Assembly (NCBI GenBank): GCA_015501055.1
Contig: JADNYV010000057.1
Coordinates: 124,001 to 188,000 of the forward strand
DNA length: 64,000 nt
From: Mucidula mucida
Lineage: Eukaryota > Basidiomycota > Agaricomycetes > Agaricales > Physalacriaceae
Reading direction: 5' to 3'
In this document: piece after piece, positions 14,492-26,643 of the stretch
Numbering within the stretch: the first letter of the stretch is position 1
Layout of the letters: the number at the start of each line of letters is the position of its first letter
Made by a program: the position numbers and the translations under genes
The notes under the pieces: generated by a model
The model's database searches: none
The model's input: the letters and a program-made list of their open reading frames with translations, nothing else
What the model was told of the DNA's origin: nothing

Positions 14492-14949
14492 AGCGATGCA
14501 AGAAAAGGAACCGGGGGGATTCAAAGGGAGGTTGTACACATCTGTACTTTTAGTTCAATGCACTCATAGCTTTGTATACTAAAATGTATTTTTGAGTTCT
14601 ACAACGTTTGGTCCGGCCGTCTGGTACAGAGATTCGGCTAAATCGCTAGGGATCGACACCCCGAGAAAGGACCATTTTCGGCGACATGATTAACAAGTGA
14701 CCGTGTTCTCTGAATGACTTGCAATCACCTGGACTTTTGACACAGTCTGATGCTGCCTATAGATGGAAACCTTTGCGTGAGTATTCTCTTCACGTCGTTT
14801 CTCTTGTTGCCCTTGTCGGAAAAATTAGTCTTCGCTCGCGTCAATTTCGGTGGGAATGAGCTAGACGCTAATATGACGCATGACGCCCTGGTAACTGATT
14901 GGGGGTGTATTTAAGGCGACGAAGGACAGCGATGTACTGTGTGGCCACG
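14492..14949. other. Intergenic, 3' of P5CDH and promoter of AA9 gene
   Basis: No gene seen. A TATA-like TATTTAA occurs at about 14909, roughly 40 bases before the LPMO start codon. Confidence 0.5.
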
Positions 14950-15986
14950 ATGAAGTCGACATTATTGTCTCTCCTTACTTGCGCAGCTGTCGCTCAAGCG
15001 CACTGTGAGTACAGTTCGCCTTACTTTTGGTAATGCTTTGCTGATCTCTTCTGCGTAGTTACGATGCAGTATATCTGGGTCGACGGGGTGATTTGTGGAG
15101 TCTTCTAGTTTTTTTGGAGCGCTTTTTTGACGCCAAGACATTCAGACGGACGAAGGCCACAACACGTACCTTCGTATCCCTCCGAACAACAACCCAGTGA
15201 CGGACGTCACATCGACTGACCTTACTTGCAACGTCAACGGGCTGAGCGGAGCAAACGTCGAGACCGCTACTGTTGCCGCCGGTACCAACATCACGTTCGT
15301 GAAATTGTATTCTACGAGCTGTCTAGTAGTGATGTCCTCTTAGACTCGAGTGGCACCAGCACGACCAACGAACCGGGGAGGACGCCATCTCTGGTGGACA
15401 CAAAGGACCAGTCCTGGTGTACATCGCCAAAGCTCCTTCTACAGCGGCATCGTTCGACGGGCAAGGAACTGTATGGACAAAAGTCTACGAATCTGGTCTC
15501 TTGGACCCATCCAGCCAGGAATGGGCTACCGACGTCGTGAACGCTGACAACGGCAAGTCCGAGATTTCCCACGAAGTTCTGGTATGATTGCTGACAGAGT
15601 TCTTTTTAGGCAAGCACTCTTTCATCCTGCCAGCCTCAATCCCCGCTGGTGAATACCTCATCCGCGGCGAAATTGTATGTTCTGCATCTCTTATTCGCCT
15701 GTACACTTGCTGAACGTCTCGGAATAGATTGCCCTGCACGTCGCGTCCTCGTACCCTGGTGCCCAATTCTATATTGGATGCGCACAGGTGAAGGTGACTG
15801 GTGGAGGAAGCGCGTCCCCTCCGACGGTCGCTTTGCCGGGAGCCTACCAGGGCAGCGACCCCGGTATCACTGTGAGTTGATGTCCATCCGAGAGTGGTCC
15901 TTGAAATTAACATTTGTATGTAGGTCAACATCTACAACAACTTGCAGAGCTACTCCATCCCGGGACCTGCTGTCTGGTCTGGGTGA
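14950..15986 (+). CDS. AA9 lytic polysaccharide monooxygenase
   Basis: Secreted copper enzyme that oxidatively cleaves cellulose or related glucans. A short signal peptide ([17 protein letters not shown]) is followed directly by the histidine that becomes the N-terminal copper ligand ([11 protein letters not shown]). Later: [27 protein letters not shown], the second ligand region [15 protein letters not shown], then [13 protein letters not shown] and [11 protein letters not shown] with the axial Tyr, ending [10 protein letters not shown]. About 235 residues, with no carbohydrate-binding module or anchor. Six introns are inferred; the one at 15553-15609 must use a GC-AG pair (donor GCAAGT) to restore [10 protein letters not shown]. 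The junction before WHQHD is ambiguous: the intron starting at 15301 best ends 52 bases on. The gene points to plant-biomass decay. Confidence 0.88.
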
Positions 15987-16278
15987 AGCGCGCGCCGCGA
16001 ATTGTGACGAACGTGTATTTACCATCTCGAAATTCTACTGAATTTGTTGTAATGAATACTTGTGCTGAGCTGACATGTCGTAAGTTTCAGTTAGCTCTCC
16101 TATGCTGACAGAACTTGGACGGTATGCGTACGCTACAGTGGTCCGAATCTATCCGATATCAGTACCACGACAACGAGCATGAAAGCTAGATGACGCGTAC
16201 AACTGACTACGCGTACAGCGATCCGAATATCCGGCTCACTCTATAAAAGGGCCTAACCGCTTAGGTGACGCATACAAC
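15987..16278. other. Short intergenic with TATA box of next gene
   Basis: No gene seen. It contains imperfect repeats of a CCGAAT-ATCCG motif and of ACGCGTACA, and ends with the TATAAAA at 16242. Confidence 0.4.
16242..16248 (+). promoter_or_regulatory. TATA box of the alpha-beta barrel gene
   Basis: TATAAAA 37 bases before the ATG at 16279, implying a very short 5' leader. Confidence 0.5.
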
Positions 16279-16890
16279 ATGGCCATTCTCGAGCTCGCCC
16301 TCCTACGCTTGAAACCCGGTGTCAATATCGACGCCACACTCCCCAATCTTCGTCACGCCAGAACTGCCATGCAGCAGTCGGCGGGCGGTGGGCACGCTTT
16401 CTACTACTACCAACAGGTAGAGGACCCGACGCTCGTCTACATCGTGGGCTCGTGGCCCTCGGTCGCGTATCACTACGACGTCTTCATTCCCTCGGCCGAG
16501 AACAAGCAGGTTTTGGAGTTGTTGAAAGACCAGATCGGGGTTGACTGGCTGATCCACGTCGACGTTGATCCCAAGAGTATTCCGTTGGATACGCCGATGA
16601 TTGCCATTGCGAGGCACTTCATCAAAGACGGAGAGAAGAAGGAGCACTTTGATATGACATTCGCAAGTAGCAAGCCACCGTTGATCGATACTACGGAGGG
16701 AAAGTTGGCAGGTGGGTGGAGGCTTGATAAAGAAGATGGGGGTAAAGATGAATGGGTTCTCTTCACGGGGTGGGGTAGCCTTGAGGATCATGCGAAGTTT
16801 GGAAATAGCGAGGAGTTCAAGCAGTATGCTAAGATTCGAAACCATTTGGCGAGTTTCGAGGTTAGACATGCGAAACTTTTGACTGTTTAA
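16279..16890 (+). CDS. Dimeric alpha-beta barrel (ABM-like) protein
   Basis: Single-exon gene of 203 residues. Two halves each resemble a dimeric alpha-beta barrel fold as in antibiotic-biosynthesis monooxygenase-like and EthD-like proteins: MAILELALLRLKPGVN with AFYYYQQVEDPTLVYIVGSW in the first half, and IAIARHFIKDGEKKEHFD with DEWVLFTGWGSLEDHAKF in the second. The pattern of Y-I-V-G-W and F-T-G-W-x-S-x-x-x-H is typical of these folds. There is no signal peptide. The substrate is unknown; fungal relatives are uncharacterised. Confidence 0.7.
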   Translation: MAILELALLRLKPGVNIDATLPNLRHARTAMQQSAGGGHAFYYYQQVEDPTLVYIVGSWPSVAYHYDVFIPSAENKQVLELLKDQIGVDWLIHVDVDPKSIPLDTPMIAIARHFIKDGEKKEHFDMTFASSKPPLIDTTEGKLAGGWRLDKEDGGKDEWVLFTGWGSLEDHAKFGNSEEFKQYAKIRNHLASFEVRHAKLLTV

Positions 16891-17134
16891 GTTAGACTTC
16901 GGGAGGAAGAAACTGATGAAAAATACATAAACTACATTGCTGATGAACACTAAGATGGGACGTTAAGCACTAATACTGATACTTCTCATAGGTACGAGGA
17001 GATAGCCATCTCTTCACGATATGAAGCTGATCACAAATGAACGATGTTAGTGATGAACAGATCTATCACGGTCATTTCCTTCTTCTCCGCCAATTCGAAG
17101 GATCCTCAAATCAACGGTTCGGAACCGCATGTCA

Positions 17135-18618
17135 CTAGAAGCCATCACTGTATGCCGGAGGCGACACCTGCAGTCTGCGTGCATTCTCAGCAACCAAAGC
17201 ATCGATCTGTCTCTGAAGCTCCTCCAAACGTCCCTCCTCAGATGGGCTGGTCACTGGAGTCGGCGCTTCTCCCATATACCGTTCGGTCTTATCGGCTCGG
17301 CGCCCCGTTGTCTCCTGCGCGGAGCGCCCAGGAGCATCTATAGAAGGACTCGGCCTGGAAGAAGTTCCTCGCGTAGAAAACTGATCTTCCGTGGGCGCTA
17401 TGAATGACATAGGTAATAGGGAATTGTTCTCTGTATTATATGCTCTTAGCGGGAGGACATGTCGAGTTGAACGCGAACTTACCTCGACGGCGACGTCTAC
17501 GCCATAAAAGTAATAGAGCAGTGAGAACAAGTATAACGGCAACACCGCTGATCGTTCCTCCAATGATGCCACCAATGTTTCGTGATTTTCCATGTGATGG
17601 CGACATTGCAGTGGCGGTCTCCGAATGTGTTGTAGAGGTGATTGATGTTGTCGGCACATCGAATGAGGGTTTCTCGGAGAGGAAAGAGAAGGACGGCTCA
17701 TACGTGAAGTAGTCCAGGGAGAAAACCATGCCCTCCGAAATGGCAGTAACGTTTATCGCTAGTGTGTGTATTCCTGCCTGTAGGCCGCTCGTTTGATAGA
17801 AAACGAAGTTTTGTTGATCGTTACTTTGCTTGTCGACGTTTCCAGAGACAGCAACAGGCGGAAGCTGATCGACAGTGAAAGACACATTGAGTGTTCCGAC
17901 AACGAGGTTGCGCCGAACGGTGTACACAGAGACGCTCGTTCCTGTACAAGAATCAGCACTTCTGTTCAGCACGGTGAGAGAAGCGCATTGACCTTCGAAA
18001 CGGAACGTCGCGGTATCTCCGATATGCGCGCTCTCGTGCGTACCGTTGGCGAAAGGATAGAGGGCGTGCATTCCGGCCGTAATCGCGCCCAACGGTTCGT
18101 CGTGCTTTACCGTCCATTGTCCAGAATACGATACTTCCGAGCTGTTATTGTCCACCACCAATGTACTTCCCGTCAATCGTGTCTGCGGCCCAGCGGTGAC
18201 CACGACATAGTCCAGGACGATTGGGAGGAGCTGTCCAATCTCAATAGTGTGGAGGCCGTCGTTAAGAAGCGGCGACTGGTACCACTGCTTGTATGTATGC
18301 GGCATGTTATACGTGCAGCTGTAGGGCGCTACATCATCGATAGAGACCGTGAAAGGATTTGTGTCAATACCGCCTGGGATATTTCCTGCGAATGCAATGG
18401 AAGTCCCTATGGTCGCACAGCGTCAAACTAACATTGAGCCTTGCGCAATGTCACTCACCGTTGAAAGAGTAAGTCATCGATGCAGAAGAAGCATTTTTGG
18501 CAAATGTGCCAGATTCCTTGTACCAATGAGCATCTGAGAATACTACCCAATTGTCGTTTCCGTAGACGATATCTTGATTGCTGTCGTCTATCATTAGAAA
18601 TGCGCTGGACTCTGCCAT
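17135..18618 (-). CDS. Single-pass membrane glycoprotein, Ser/Thr-rich stalk
   Basis: Type-I-like membrane protein common in Agaricomycetes, function unknown. From the ATG at 18618: an N-terminal beta-rich module (DDSNQDIVYGNDNWVVFSD...TFAKNASSASMTYSFNG), then SIAFAGNIPGG, QWYQSPLLNDGLHTIEIG, a second module (VVDNNSSEVSYSGQWTV...TATFRFEG, VSVYTVRRNLVVGTLNVSFTVD), a Ser/Thr-rich stretch, one transmembrane helix (about GGTISGVAVILVLTALLLLW) followed by a run of six arginines, and a cytoplasmic tail with a short coiled-coil (LEELQRQIDALVAENARRLQ). Several introns; the last, after the arginines, joins g|ag to read ENNSLLPM. No clear signal peptide at the chosen start. Its paralogue lies at 55182-56664. 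Confidence 0.7.
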
Positions 18619-18899
18619 GGCTGAGATTGGTCTGGTAGGAGGCAGTCTCTGCGTCGTGACCGTGCGGCCGACTTTAAAACCAGAACGAAGCATCAATTGA
18701 GCTGCCATTGCTGTTAAGATTGCATCTGAACTTCTTGTGGGAGCCCTGAGATCTGTTGATGCTGTATTTTTAAGACGGAGAACAAGGCTTTCCTTAGGGA
18801 GACAAACTAGTGAGCCATGCAACAGGACCCTGAAGAAGTCCGCAAGGGCCTCTCCGTTTTGTGGGCTTCGTGTTCCTTCTGCTCGTAAGGTCAGAATCA

Positions 18900-20208
18900 C
18901 TTATGAATCGTGGCGTGTTGGTTTTAAGTGAGGTGGCACAGCCAGAGGAGAGGCCTGGCTCATCGATGAGTAGTCGAGTCACCGTCGGCGCTTCAAACGG
19001 CCGTGGGATCACGACGCAGACCTGCATACTATTACACCGCCAAAGTGCCTCCGGGTGTGATCGAGGTGGAAAGAAAAGGGCGGAGACAGGTGATGATCGG
19101 TCTGGATCTGATATGACTTCTGCCCGGAGTCCATATGGCTGCTGGCGATGTGGCTACAGCACCTTGCAAAGCAATGTGCACTCTCCACAGTTTGCTCCGC
19201 TCAGCATTTCTGCTCAGGCCCGGACGTGTAACCTAGTTACTGAAATGAATCTCATTCGAATCTTGTGTGTATGCTCACAGTTCTTGAAGGTGCAGCATAC
19301 CAGAAGCTGGCAAGAGACCCTTACTATAACATTCAACTTATCTTAGGACTTCTAGAGTCGGTGTGGTCGCGTCAACGGTTTCGTTGTACATCGCGCGTAG
19401 AATTACCTTCCTAATTGGGCTCAACCCTGAGCAGAATTCCCGAGCGGAGCAAAGTGTGGAGAGTGCACATTGCTTTGCAAGGTGCTGTACCACACCTCTC
19501 TCTCTCCTCCCACCATGTTACCTCAAATGTGATGACAGGATGGTGTGAAAACTGGTCGGCCATGGGTTTGCCATCCATCTCCCTTGTTGTCTCCGATATC
19601 TGCAGACCCTATGATTTGTGTTAGGGTAGGCCGGATGGTCGAGGTTGAATTTTGAGAAATGGTCGATCGCAGAATCGAACCCGAGGTCTCGAGATCTCGG
19701 AATCATGTGGGTCTCCCCCTCAATTCACCAAATCTTCGCACCACCGAGCTTGGAGGAGTGTGTTCTAAGATAAACCTAGTACTAGATTATGTTTATATAT
19801 ACAGAATACACTCTCTAGCTGAGTATCTTATATCCAGGTGCAGAGGAAGGCGCAAAACAGCGTTCTTGCGCAAAAAGTCACGGAGGTCACGCGATTGGAT
19901 CCACAACTTAGCAGAAAGAGGAGGGAAAGGCTGAGTGTTTCCATGACAGATTGTGCAAAGAACTTTGGAGTCTGTCGTGTCCTCCACAAAGACTGAAGAG
20001 TTTACTTGTGTGAGTCTAAATTCTGCGTCAAGTTCTTCTCGTTAACTCACAATTTGGCAGAGCTTTCTTAGGTGGCATTTTGTCAAGCAGTTCTTCAGTG
20101 GTGGTGATGGCAAACGGATCAACCGAAACTCCGCCATCACAGCCCAGCACGAATTGGGCGATAACAGGGGCCTCATTGCCATTTTTTTCTTGCCTTTCAA
20201 CCACCACC
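18900..20208. other. Intergenic with a fold-back repeat
   Basis: No gene supported. It holds the inverted repeat described separately. It also holds a stretch (about 19027-19150) resembling the reverse complement of about 21960-22075. Confidence 0.45.
19152..19491. repeat. Fold-back (inverted-repeat) element
   Basis: Two arms, about 19152-19219 and 19425-19491, are reverse complements over roughly 67 bases with a few mismatches (for example GCACCTTGCAAAGCAATGTG in one arm). The spacer is about 205 bases and has no coding potential. It could be a small MITE or a fold-back insertion. I found no convincing target duplication. Confidence 0.7.
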
Positions 20209-21551
20209 ATGTCAGTCCCTCCCATTTCCCCGTCTTCTTCACCCCCCTCCAACGATGATAACCCCATGAACGGCATTCTTGCGGCTATGAAAACGCCACA
20301 GGCCAGTTGTGTCCTTGGCAAGCGCCCAACTCCCAATAATGAGGACTTCGATGAGCTCAAAGATGACAGTGCTCCGGGCGGTACCAGTGGTAACCCACTG
20401 ACTACTAACCCGTTCACGACTCCCACCGGTCCTAACCCCAATGATTTGATCGCTGTCAAGAACTTCGCTGCGAGGAAGAAGCTCAAAACTGAGCAACTTG
20501 CCGAGGTCGAGGTTTTCCTTCAGGTGTGTCTTCGTTGTCAGCTCTGACTGCATACTAATTCCTGCATTCTCCACTCAGGACCCGCCGCATGTTCGTGACG
20601 CCAAGACATTTGCACTGCTCCATTCTGTCTTCAACAAAGTCGAGGAGATTGTTGTCGCGACACCTGCCTTTGAGGTCTCCGACAACCTACGCAAGAACAT
20701 CAACTCGTATTCTGTGGCCATGCTTCTTTCCAGTCACATTGCCTCTTATAAGGGTGCTCCTGCAACGGACTCGCTTCTTGTGAGTCTTTTTGCCATTCCG
20801 TGGTCAAAGCCTGAACCATGTTTATCTCATAGAAACTCCTGCTCCGCCTTCCTCTAGGAATTCCCGCAGGCATTACAGCCAATGCCGCCGACTATAATCG
20901 ACTCCAATCTGCTGTCAGCGACGCCCTCACTCAGACAAGGGCCACGTTCAAGAAACATGTATGATGTCTCCTTCATCGTTCCAGCCTTATCTCATGAATC
21001 CTTAGCTGGCTATCAGGAGGAAGGGTGGTCCCGAGCCCGACATATTTACTCTAGCCCGTACATTCATCAAGAACACCAAGTGTGAGCTCTCCATGCCCCT
21101 TTGCTGTCGCATTGCCCTCATGGTGAGTGCCGTATTTCTTCTCAAATGACTTTCCCTAACCCTCGACAGCGCATGGTTTTCAAGAAACACGCTGCGAACG
21201 ACTTTTGGGATAAGCTCGACGCCCAGTATGCCGTGATTGTCCAGGTCGCGAAGGGTAGTGCTACGGCACTTGTCAGGTTGTTGTCATTATTGTCTTTACG
21301 CTTTCTTTTGCTGATATTGTTCCAGGGCTTTTGAATTCATCTACGAGAGCGACAAGAAGCAGCACATCGGAGACGGTTCGGGTGTAGGGCCTCGCCCGGA
21401 TGCCAGCATCAGCGGTATACAGCAGCAGGTTGACGACCTGATGCTTGCCGCACAGTTGGATGTGATGACCACTGCCGCCGCCGCCACATCTGCAGCCCAG
21501 CAGGCTGCCGAGTCGTCGTCGCCCGACGTGTTCACCTCTCAAGCGGCGTAG
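20209..21551 (+). CDS. Uncharacterised multi-exon helical protein
   Basis: I do not know its function. Start chosen at 20209 (ACCACCATG context). A low-complexity Ser/Pro-rich head (MSVPPISPSSSPPSNDD) and a TNP-rich stretch are followed by a mostly helical body: LIAVKNFAARKKLKTEQLAE, DPPHVRDAKTFALLHSVFNK, LRKNINSYSVAMLLSSHIAS, KGGPEPDIFTLARTFIKNTK, RMVFKKHAANDFWDKLDAQY, and an Ala-rich tail. Introns of about 50-60 nt keep the frame throughout; one uses an acceptor TTAG so that LAIRRKGG is read. Similar proteins, as I recall, are numerous in mushroom genomes and unnamed. No transposase catalytic motif is visible. Confidence 0.55.
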
Positions 21552-22901
21552 TCGCGACTCGCCATCAAGTAGCCATTCACCTCGCATACCCCACAGTCAT
21601 TACAGCATCATGCCTTACCGCCCTTGTGCCAGTCTCATATATCATAGCCGTAGTCATTTCGCATTCTTCCACTGTTTTCATAATGCTATTTTAATGATTT
21701 TGATTTTTTAAACCCTGCTGTGATTCCTAAGGTGTCTGTGTAACATGCAGAGCCTACAATAAAATGAGGTGGGTACCTCAGCTAGCCAACATCTCTTCAA
21801 CCTTACAACAACAGGATCACCATGGCTGTCAAACGAGAATGTTGATGTCGGGACTCGATGCACTTGACATGGTTCCCCGCCGTTTGCCCACATGGAATCC
21901 ATCTTGACGACTCCCTTGAAGCCATCCGCCGTCGGGTCCCCTGGATCAAGGGTCTCCCCCATTACGATTTCTGATGGCTTCCACATGGACTCCGACTTGC
22001 AGCAAGGTGAGAAGCTCATGTGTCACGCACGATCGTTCCACCTCGATCCAACCTGGAGGCACTTTGGCGGTGTACTTACTTAGATTAGTGGGATATGTCA
22101 GTGTCACGGGCGCCGGATTCCATACTCGCTGTGAGCGCTGATGCCAACGAATAAGCATGACAGTAACAACCCGCGCTGTGGTCAACTTGCATGACGCGCT
22201 TCCAGGTACTATGATTTCAGCGGTTTGTGCCTCGACAAGTAATAATCCTTGAGATATGGGCAGAAGCAAGCAGACGATGTCTGTAGGTCAGTCTTGAAAG
22301 TCGAAAAGAAACCTTCGCTGGAAACAGCAGTAATGAAGTTAGTCCCTTGTAAGTACAGTGGTTCCCGAATAGACTGACCTTGCGTGCTATTGTATTGTAA
22401 GAGTCATTGTGGAGGCAGACCGCTGGCGAGCTTTTATGAGAGAAAGGTGTGACACCATGATGCTTGGCATCAATTCGTGTTGAGACTCGAGACAGGCGGC
22501 ATGTTTGTTGCAGTACATGGCAAGCGGTTTGCCCAAATTGCCAAAGCGTGAAAGTGCCGCTTCGCCGGCCGATCCCATTCTCACGGTCTGCTTTGACCTA
22601 GCTTGACCAGTTCATGCATAATTCCCCTTCAGACTTTATCATGTTTTCTTCCCCAGGGATTAGATCAGAAATCAGAGCCATTCGCCATACGTCGAATATC
22701 GTCCAGGCAGCGGAACCTCTCAGGGACTGGGCCGCATGATGCACTTGCTGAACGGTCCGAGCGCGGCTCAGCACGCTCACAAGGTAAAAGATTGGTGCAA
22801 AAGAAACCCATGACGGCAATACTTGGTCGTCACAATGCGGCTTGTGATAGCTCCCGTGTCTTATAAGAGTAGCATGAACTCCCTCTGATTTCATTGTCAA
22901 T
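21552..22901. other. Long intergenic stretch, no confident gene
   Basis: A minus-strand reading around 22290-21950 begins with a hydrophobic stretch (LLLPISQGLLLVEA) and might be the start of a lost secreted protein, but no continuing frame or family is recognisable. About 21960-22075 resembles, in reverse complement, 19027-19150 (shared reading TAKVPPGxIEVER). Nothing else is supported. Confidence 0.4.
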
Positions 22902-24218
22902 ATGAAGTTTTCAGAAGCTTTCCTGGGTCTTACTTTACTGCTTTCGACAGCCTTTGCGCGTCCGGTACGTGGTTTCAAGAGCTTTATCCTCTTACTCTAA
23001 TACCCAAGCTAGCGTCCACGCGCCGACAAAGCAGGCTATGGATTTGTTTACTTTATCGGAGAAAAGTACGCTAATGGTGCGTTCATAAACGGGATGTGGT
23101 GTTTCAGGGTAACTGAGTGTACTGCTCAGGCGAACAGATCTATTTCGGTGCGTCCAGTATCCAAAATCATCAGCCGTTTTTCTGAATAAAGTAGCTGTTA
23201 GCGAGGGCAATTCCCCCGCCACATGGTCTCTTGTCAACGGTGGAGCGGCTGTCTTCAACTCAACTCTCGGAGATAAAGGTGTTCGAGACCCGTATATCAT
23301 CCAACATCCGACTACCGGAGTCTTCTATGTTATTGCGACCGACTTGAAAGTTTATGGAAGCGGGAAATCCTGGGATTATCTGGGAAGACATGGCAGCCGC
23401 TCCCTCTCCATCTGGGAATCGCCTGATCTTATTAACTGGTCCGACCAAAGACTTGTGGAGGTTTCTCCCCCAGAGGTACCACTTACACGGCAATAAAACC
23501 ATCCTCTGAACTAATTTTTTTTTCTGTAGGCCGGCATGTCTTGGGCGCCAGAAGCGACTTGGGATCCAATCGCAGAGCATTTCGTAGTCTACTGGGCCAG
23601 CAATCTTTTCGACTCGACCGATACCAATCACACAGGGACAACGTACTCTCGTCAGCTTACCGCAAACACGACTGATTTTGTCACTTTTTCCGACGCGGAG
23701 GTTTGGATTGACCGTAACGATTCCAATATCGATACTACAGTCTGTCTGGATCCAGAAACACAATACTATCATCGCTTCAGTAAAGCGTTCGGCAAGACTG
23801 TCATTCAAGAGAGATCGCAATCTTTGTATGGGACATGGGAGGTTGTCTTTGATGGGGTGGCGTATGCAGAACATGGACAAGTCGAGGGACCTCTGTGCTT
23901 CCAGGACAACCTCAATTCAACTTTGTTCCATGTGTGGGTAGACGATATCGCGGACTTGCCTGGCGAAGTACAGGGATATCTTCCTTATGAGTCTGGTAAG
24001 TATGAGTACCCTTAATTGGGACGGCGTATCCTGAATGGTTTTAGGCAATATTAGTTCTGGTGTTTGGACTGATAGCGTGGGTTATTCACTACCGCAAGAT
24101 CCTAGGCATGGAACTGTTATTGCTCTGACTGCTGCGTAAGTTCCTCTACATTCTTGCTACACGACGCTGACGAGCGAACAGGGAGATGTCTGCTTTAGCA
24201 TCCCTTACCGCACCTTAA
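22902..24218 (+). CDS. Secreted GH43-like beta-propeller protein
   Basis: Secreted glycoside-hydrolase-43-like protein (arabinanase/xylosidase fold). Signal peptide MKFSEAFLGLTLLLSTAFARP, then GYGFVYFIGEKYANGEQIYFA, WSLVNGG, KGVRDPYIIQHPTTGVFYVIATDLKVYG, SRSLSIWESPDLINWSDQRLV, MSWAPEATWDP, FVVYWASNLFD and GQVEGPLCFQDN; the C-terminus has PRHGTVIALTAAEMSAL. The RDPYII, APEATW and VEGP motifs correspond to the propeller positions where GH43 enzymes place catalytic acids, but I cannot confirm the nucleophile (the usual early Asp of blade 1 is not evident). About seven short introns, with no frame damage. It may act on hemicellulose side chains together with the AA9 enzyme. Confidence 0.72.
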
Positions 24219-24417
24219 AATTGTGTTGATGTATAGTAGTAGTAATGAGTACGAGATTTACCTGTGCCTATAGTTGGCCTATAGCACATCATGTTTCCTT
24301 CAAACGTCCTTGTAAGGGTTGAAAACGCGTGTACGGTAAACTTCGGGCCGCTCGAGAACGTCACGTGACTTGAACACGCATATCGCGTCTGTTTGCAAAC
24401 ACTCTTTCTCTTGAACC

Positions 24418-26643
24418 ATGACTACTGTCCTACTATCTCAACACTCCTCAAATCCTTTTGAAGCGACATCATCCGAGTCGGAGTACAAACGGATAATCAC
24501 CGACGCTGCTGGACGAAGGCGGGCTGGAGGGCAGTCATCGGAGGATGAGCTGTCAGGTTTCGAGCCCAGTGGCAACCTGAGCGCTTACTGGAATCATATT
24601 GGAACCGTCGTCCCCGAAATACGCGCACAGCAGACAAGGAACTACGGCAGGAGGGCATCCGCGGTCACAGCGAGCATGGCTCCACCTGCAAAGACCATGG
24701 TCGATCTGGATGAGGACATGGACAGCGACGATGAATTGGCGATGGTATGGACAGCGACGACAAATACACAGAGCGAATCATCATCCAACGCTGAAGAGGA
24801 TGGAAGCGATGGCGACGCAGAGATGGACGAGGATGACGATGACATGAACGAGCCGTCGTCGTCGACATCGATAGACGAATTCCTCGGCGGTAAGGATGAC
24901 GAGGAGCGCATGGAAATACAGACAGAAATGCAGGAGCTCCTGGATGCGGTGCCCCAGCTCGCGAATGACTACAAGCTTATAAGTCGACTGGGAACCGGCA
25001 CCTTCTCCTCCGTATACAAGGCGATTGACCTGCACTATGACAAGTGGTACAATCGCGTATGGCATGGCCGACATTCACCCAAATCATCCGCTCATTATCA
25101 GTCCGTCGAACACCCGCGTGGGGCTAGAGTCTATGTCGCATTAAAGCGCATATACGTGACCAGCAGTCCCGAACGCATACGAAACGAGATCAGGGTCATG
25201 GAGGATTCTCGAGGCTGCAGACATGTCTGTCAGCTTATTACCGCTTTTCGGAGGCAGGACCAAGTCGTCGCTGTCATGCCATACCAGAAAAACGAGGACT
25301 TTCGAGTGAGTGATTACATCCCGTTTTGCAAACAACACTTTTCTCATCTCACTGTAGGAGTTTTTCGCGACATTACCCATGGCTGGTGTCAAGGAGTATT
25401 TGCGATGCTTGCTACGCGGTTTACGAGATACCCATGCTCGAGGCATCATCCATCGCGATCTCAAACCTGCCAACTTCTTGTACGATCCGTGCACTGGTAA
25501 GGGCACTATATGCGACTTTGGGTTGGCTTCAGTAAGTTGTGAAATACGCTGCAACACATCCATTGATACCTTCTCAGCGTGTAGACTTGGATTCACCGTC
25601 ACCGAATCCAAAATGCCTACATACAGCCGCGACTCGTTCTCATCTACATGGCCAGCTCAAATCACACAGCCAATATGATATCTCGTACATCAAACGTATG
25701 CAAAGAGAAGCACGGGCGAGAAACCACGCCCCGGCAGATACAATTGGATGGCCACTTAACGATGCTCGGTATTGGATGTCTCTTTGATACGTTGAAAATC
25801 TCTTATTTTGCTTAGGCAACCTTCCAAGGCAAACCGAGCAGGCACGCGCGGCTTCCGCGCTCCAGAAGTACTACTGAAATGTATCGACCAAACTGCAGGC
25901 AAGTTTTCTTATGTGTATCACTGTACAACGCAGCTAATACCCCGGAAGCCATTGATATATGGTCTGTAGGAATCATGTTATTGCTCTTTCTAACGGGCAA
26001 GTTTCCCCTCTTCAACGCTGGCGACGATATCGAAGCCCTCATGGAAATCGCTACCATAATGGGCATGAAGCGTATGGAGAAAATAGCGACATTACACAGT
26101 CAGTGACGAATTTCATTGGCGGATCGTCCTCGACCTAATCTAAATCTAGGCCGTGTTATCAGTACTAATCTCCCCTCCATAACACCAGGGGGGATGCCAT
26201 GGCGTGAATTCTGCTCGAAACAGAATGAAAGCCTCGAAGAACCTCCACCAGCTTGCCCCCAGTGGTTTCCGCACGCCAAAGAACCCGTATCTCAAGAAGA
26301 GCATCTCGCAGATCTCGACAACGCGTTCGATCTGCTAGAGAAGCTCATGCACCCTGAATCGGTCGCTCGCATAACTGCCAGAGATGCGCTCTATCATCCC
26401 TTTCTTCACGAAGAACCAGGGGATGACCACTTCTTCCCACATCCTTTCGGCCAAGGCGTATGCGGACACCTTCACGATAGAGACGAGGACGGGAGTCTCG
26501 TTGTGATTAGAGAAGATGGGTCTGGACGAAGGATGATGAGATACGTGGAGAGTGGCGAGGGTATAGCTATTGGCGACGAGCCTTGCGAGTTCCATGCCGA
26601 TGACGACTCTAGTGTGCAGCATTGCGAATTTGCTCTTTCCTAA
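24418..26643 (+). CDS. CDC7: Cdc7-type DDK protein kinase
   Basis: Catalytic subunit of the Dbf4-dependent kinase, which phosphorylates MCM at replication origins. An acidic N-terminal extension (DEDMDSDDE, DEDDDDMNEPSSST) precedes the kinase domain: LGTGTFSSVYKA glycine loop, VALKRIYVTSSPERI (Lys), IRNEIRVM (Glu), IIHRDLKPANFLYD catalytic loop, CDFGLAS, then a kinase insert, GTRGFRAPEVLLKC activation segment and DIWSVGIMLLLFLTGKFP. After a further insert, WREFCSKQNE and DLLEKLMHPESVARITARDALYHPFL complete the domain. The TRGFRAPE motif and split kinase inserts are typical of Cdc7. The intron at 25899 appears to be GC-AG, best ending at 25948 (branch-like CTAAT just upstream) to give QTAAIDIWS. 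The frame is intact. Confidence 0.9.

Noticed and set aside
19640..19730. A tRNA-like sequence on the minus strand with GGTTCGATTC and a terminal CGACCA
   Set aside because: The T stem pairs poorly and I could build no acceptor or D arm. At most a degenerate tRNA-derived fragment.
24642..24911. Long Ser-rich minus-strand frames over the CDC7 N-terminus
   Set aside because: Shadow of the acidic, GAT/GAG-rich CDC7 coding sequence.
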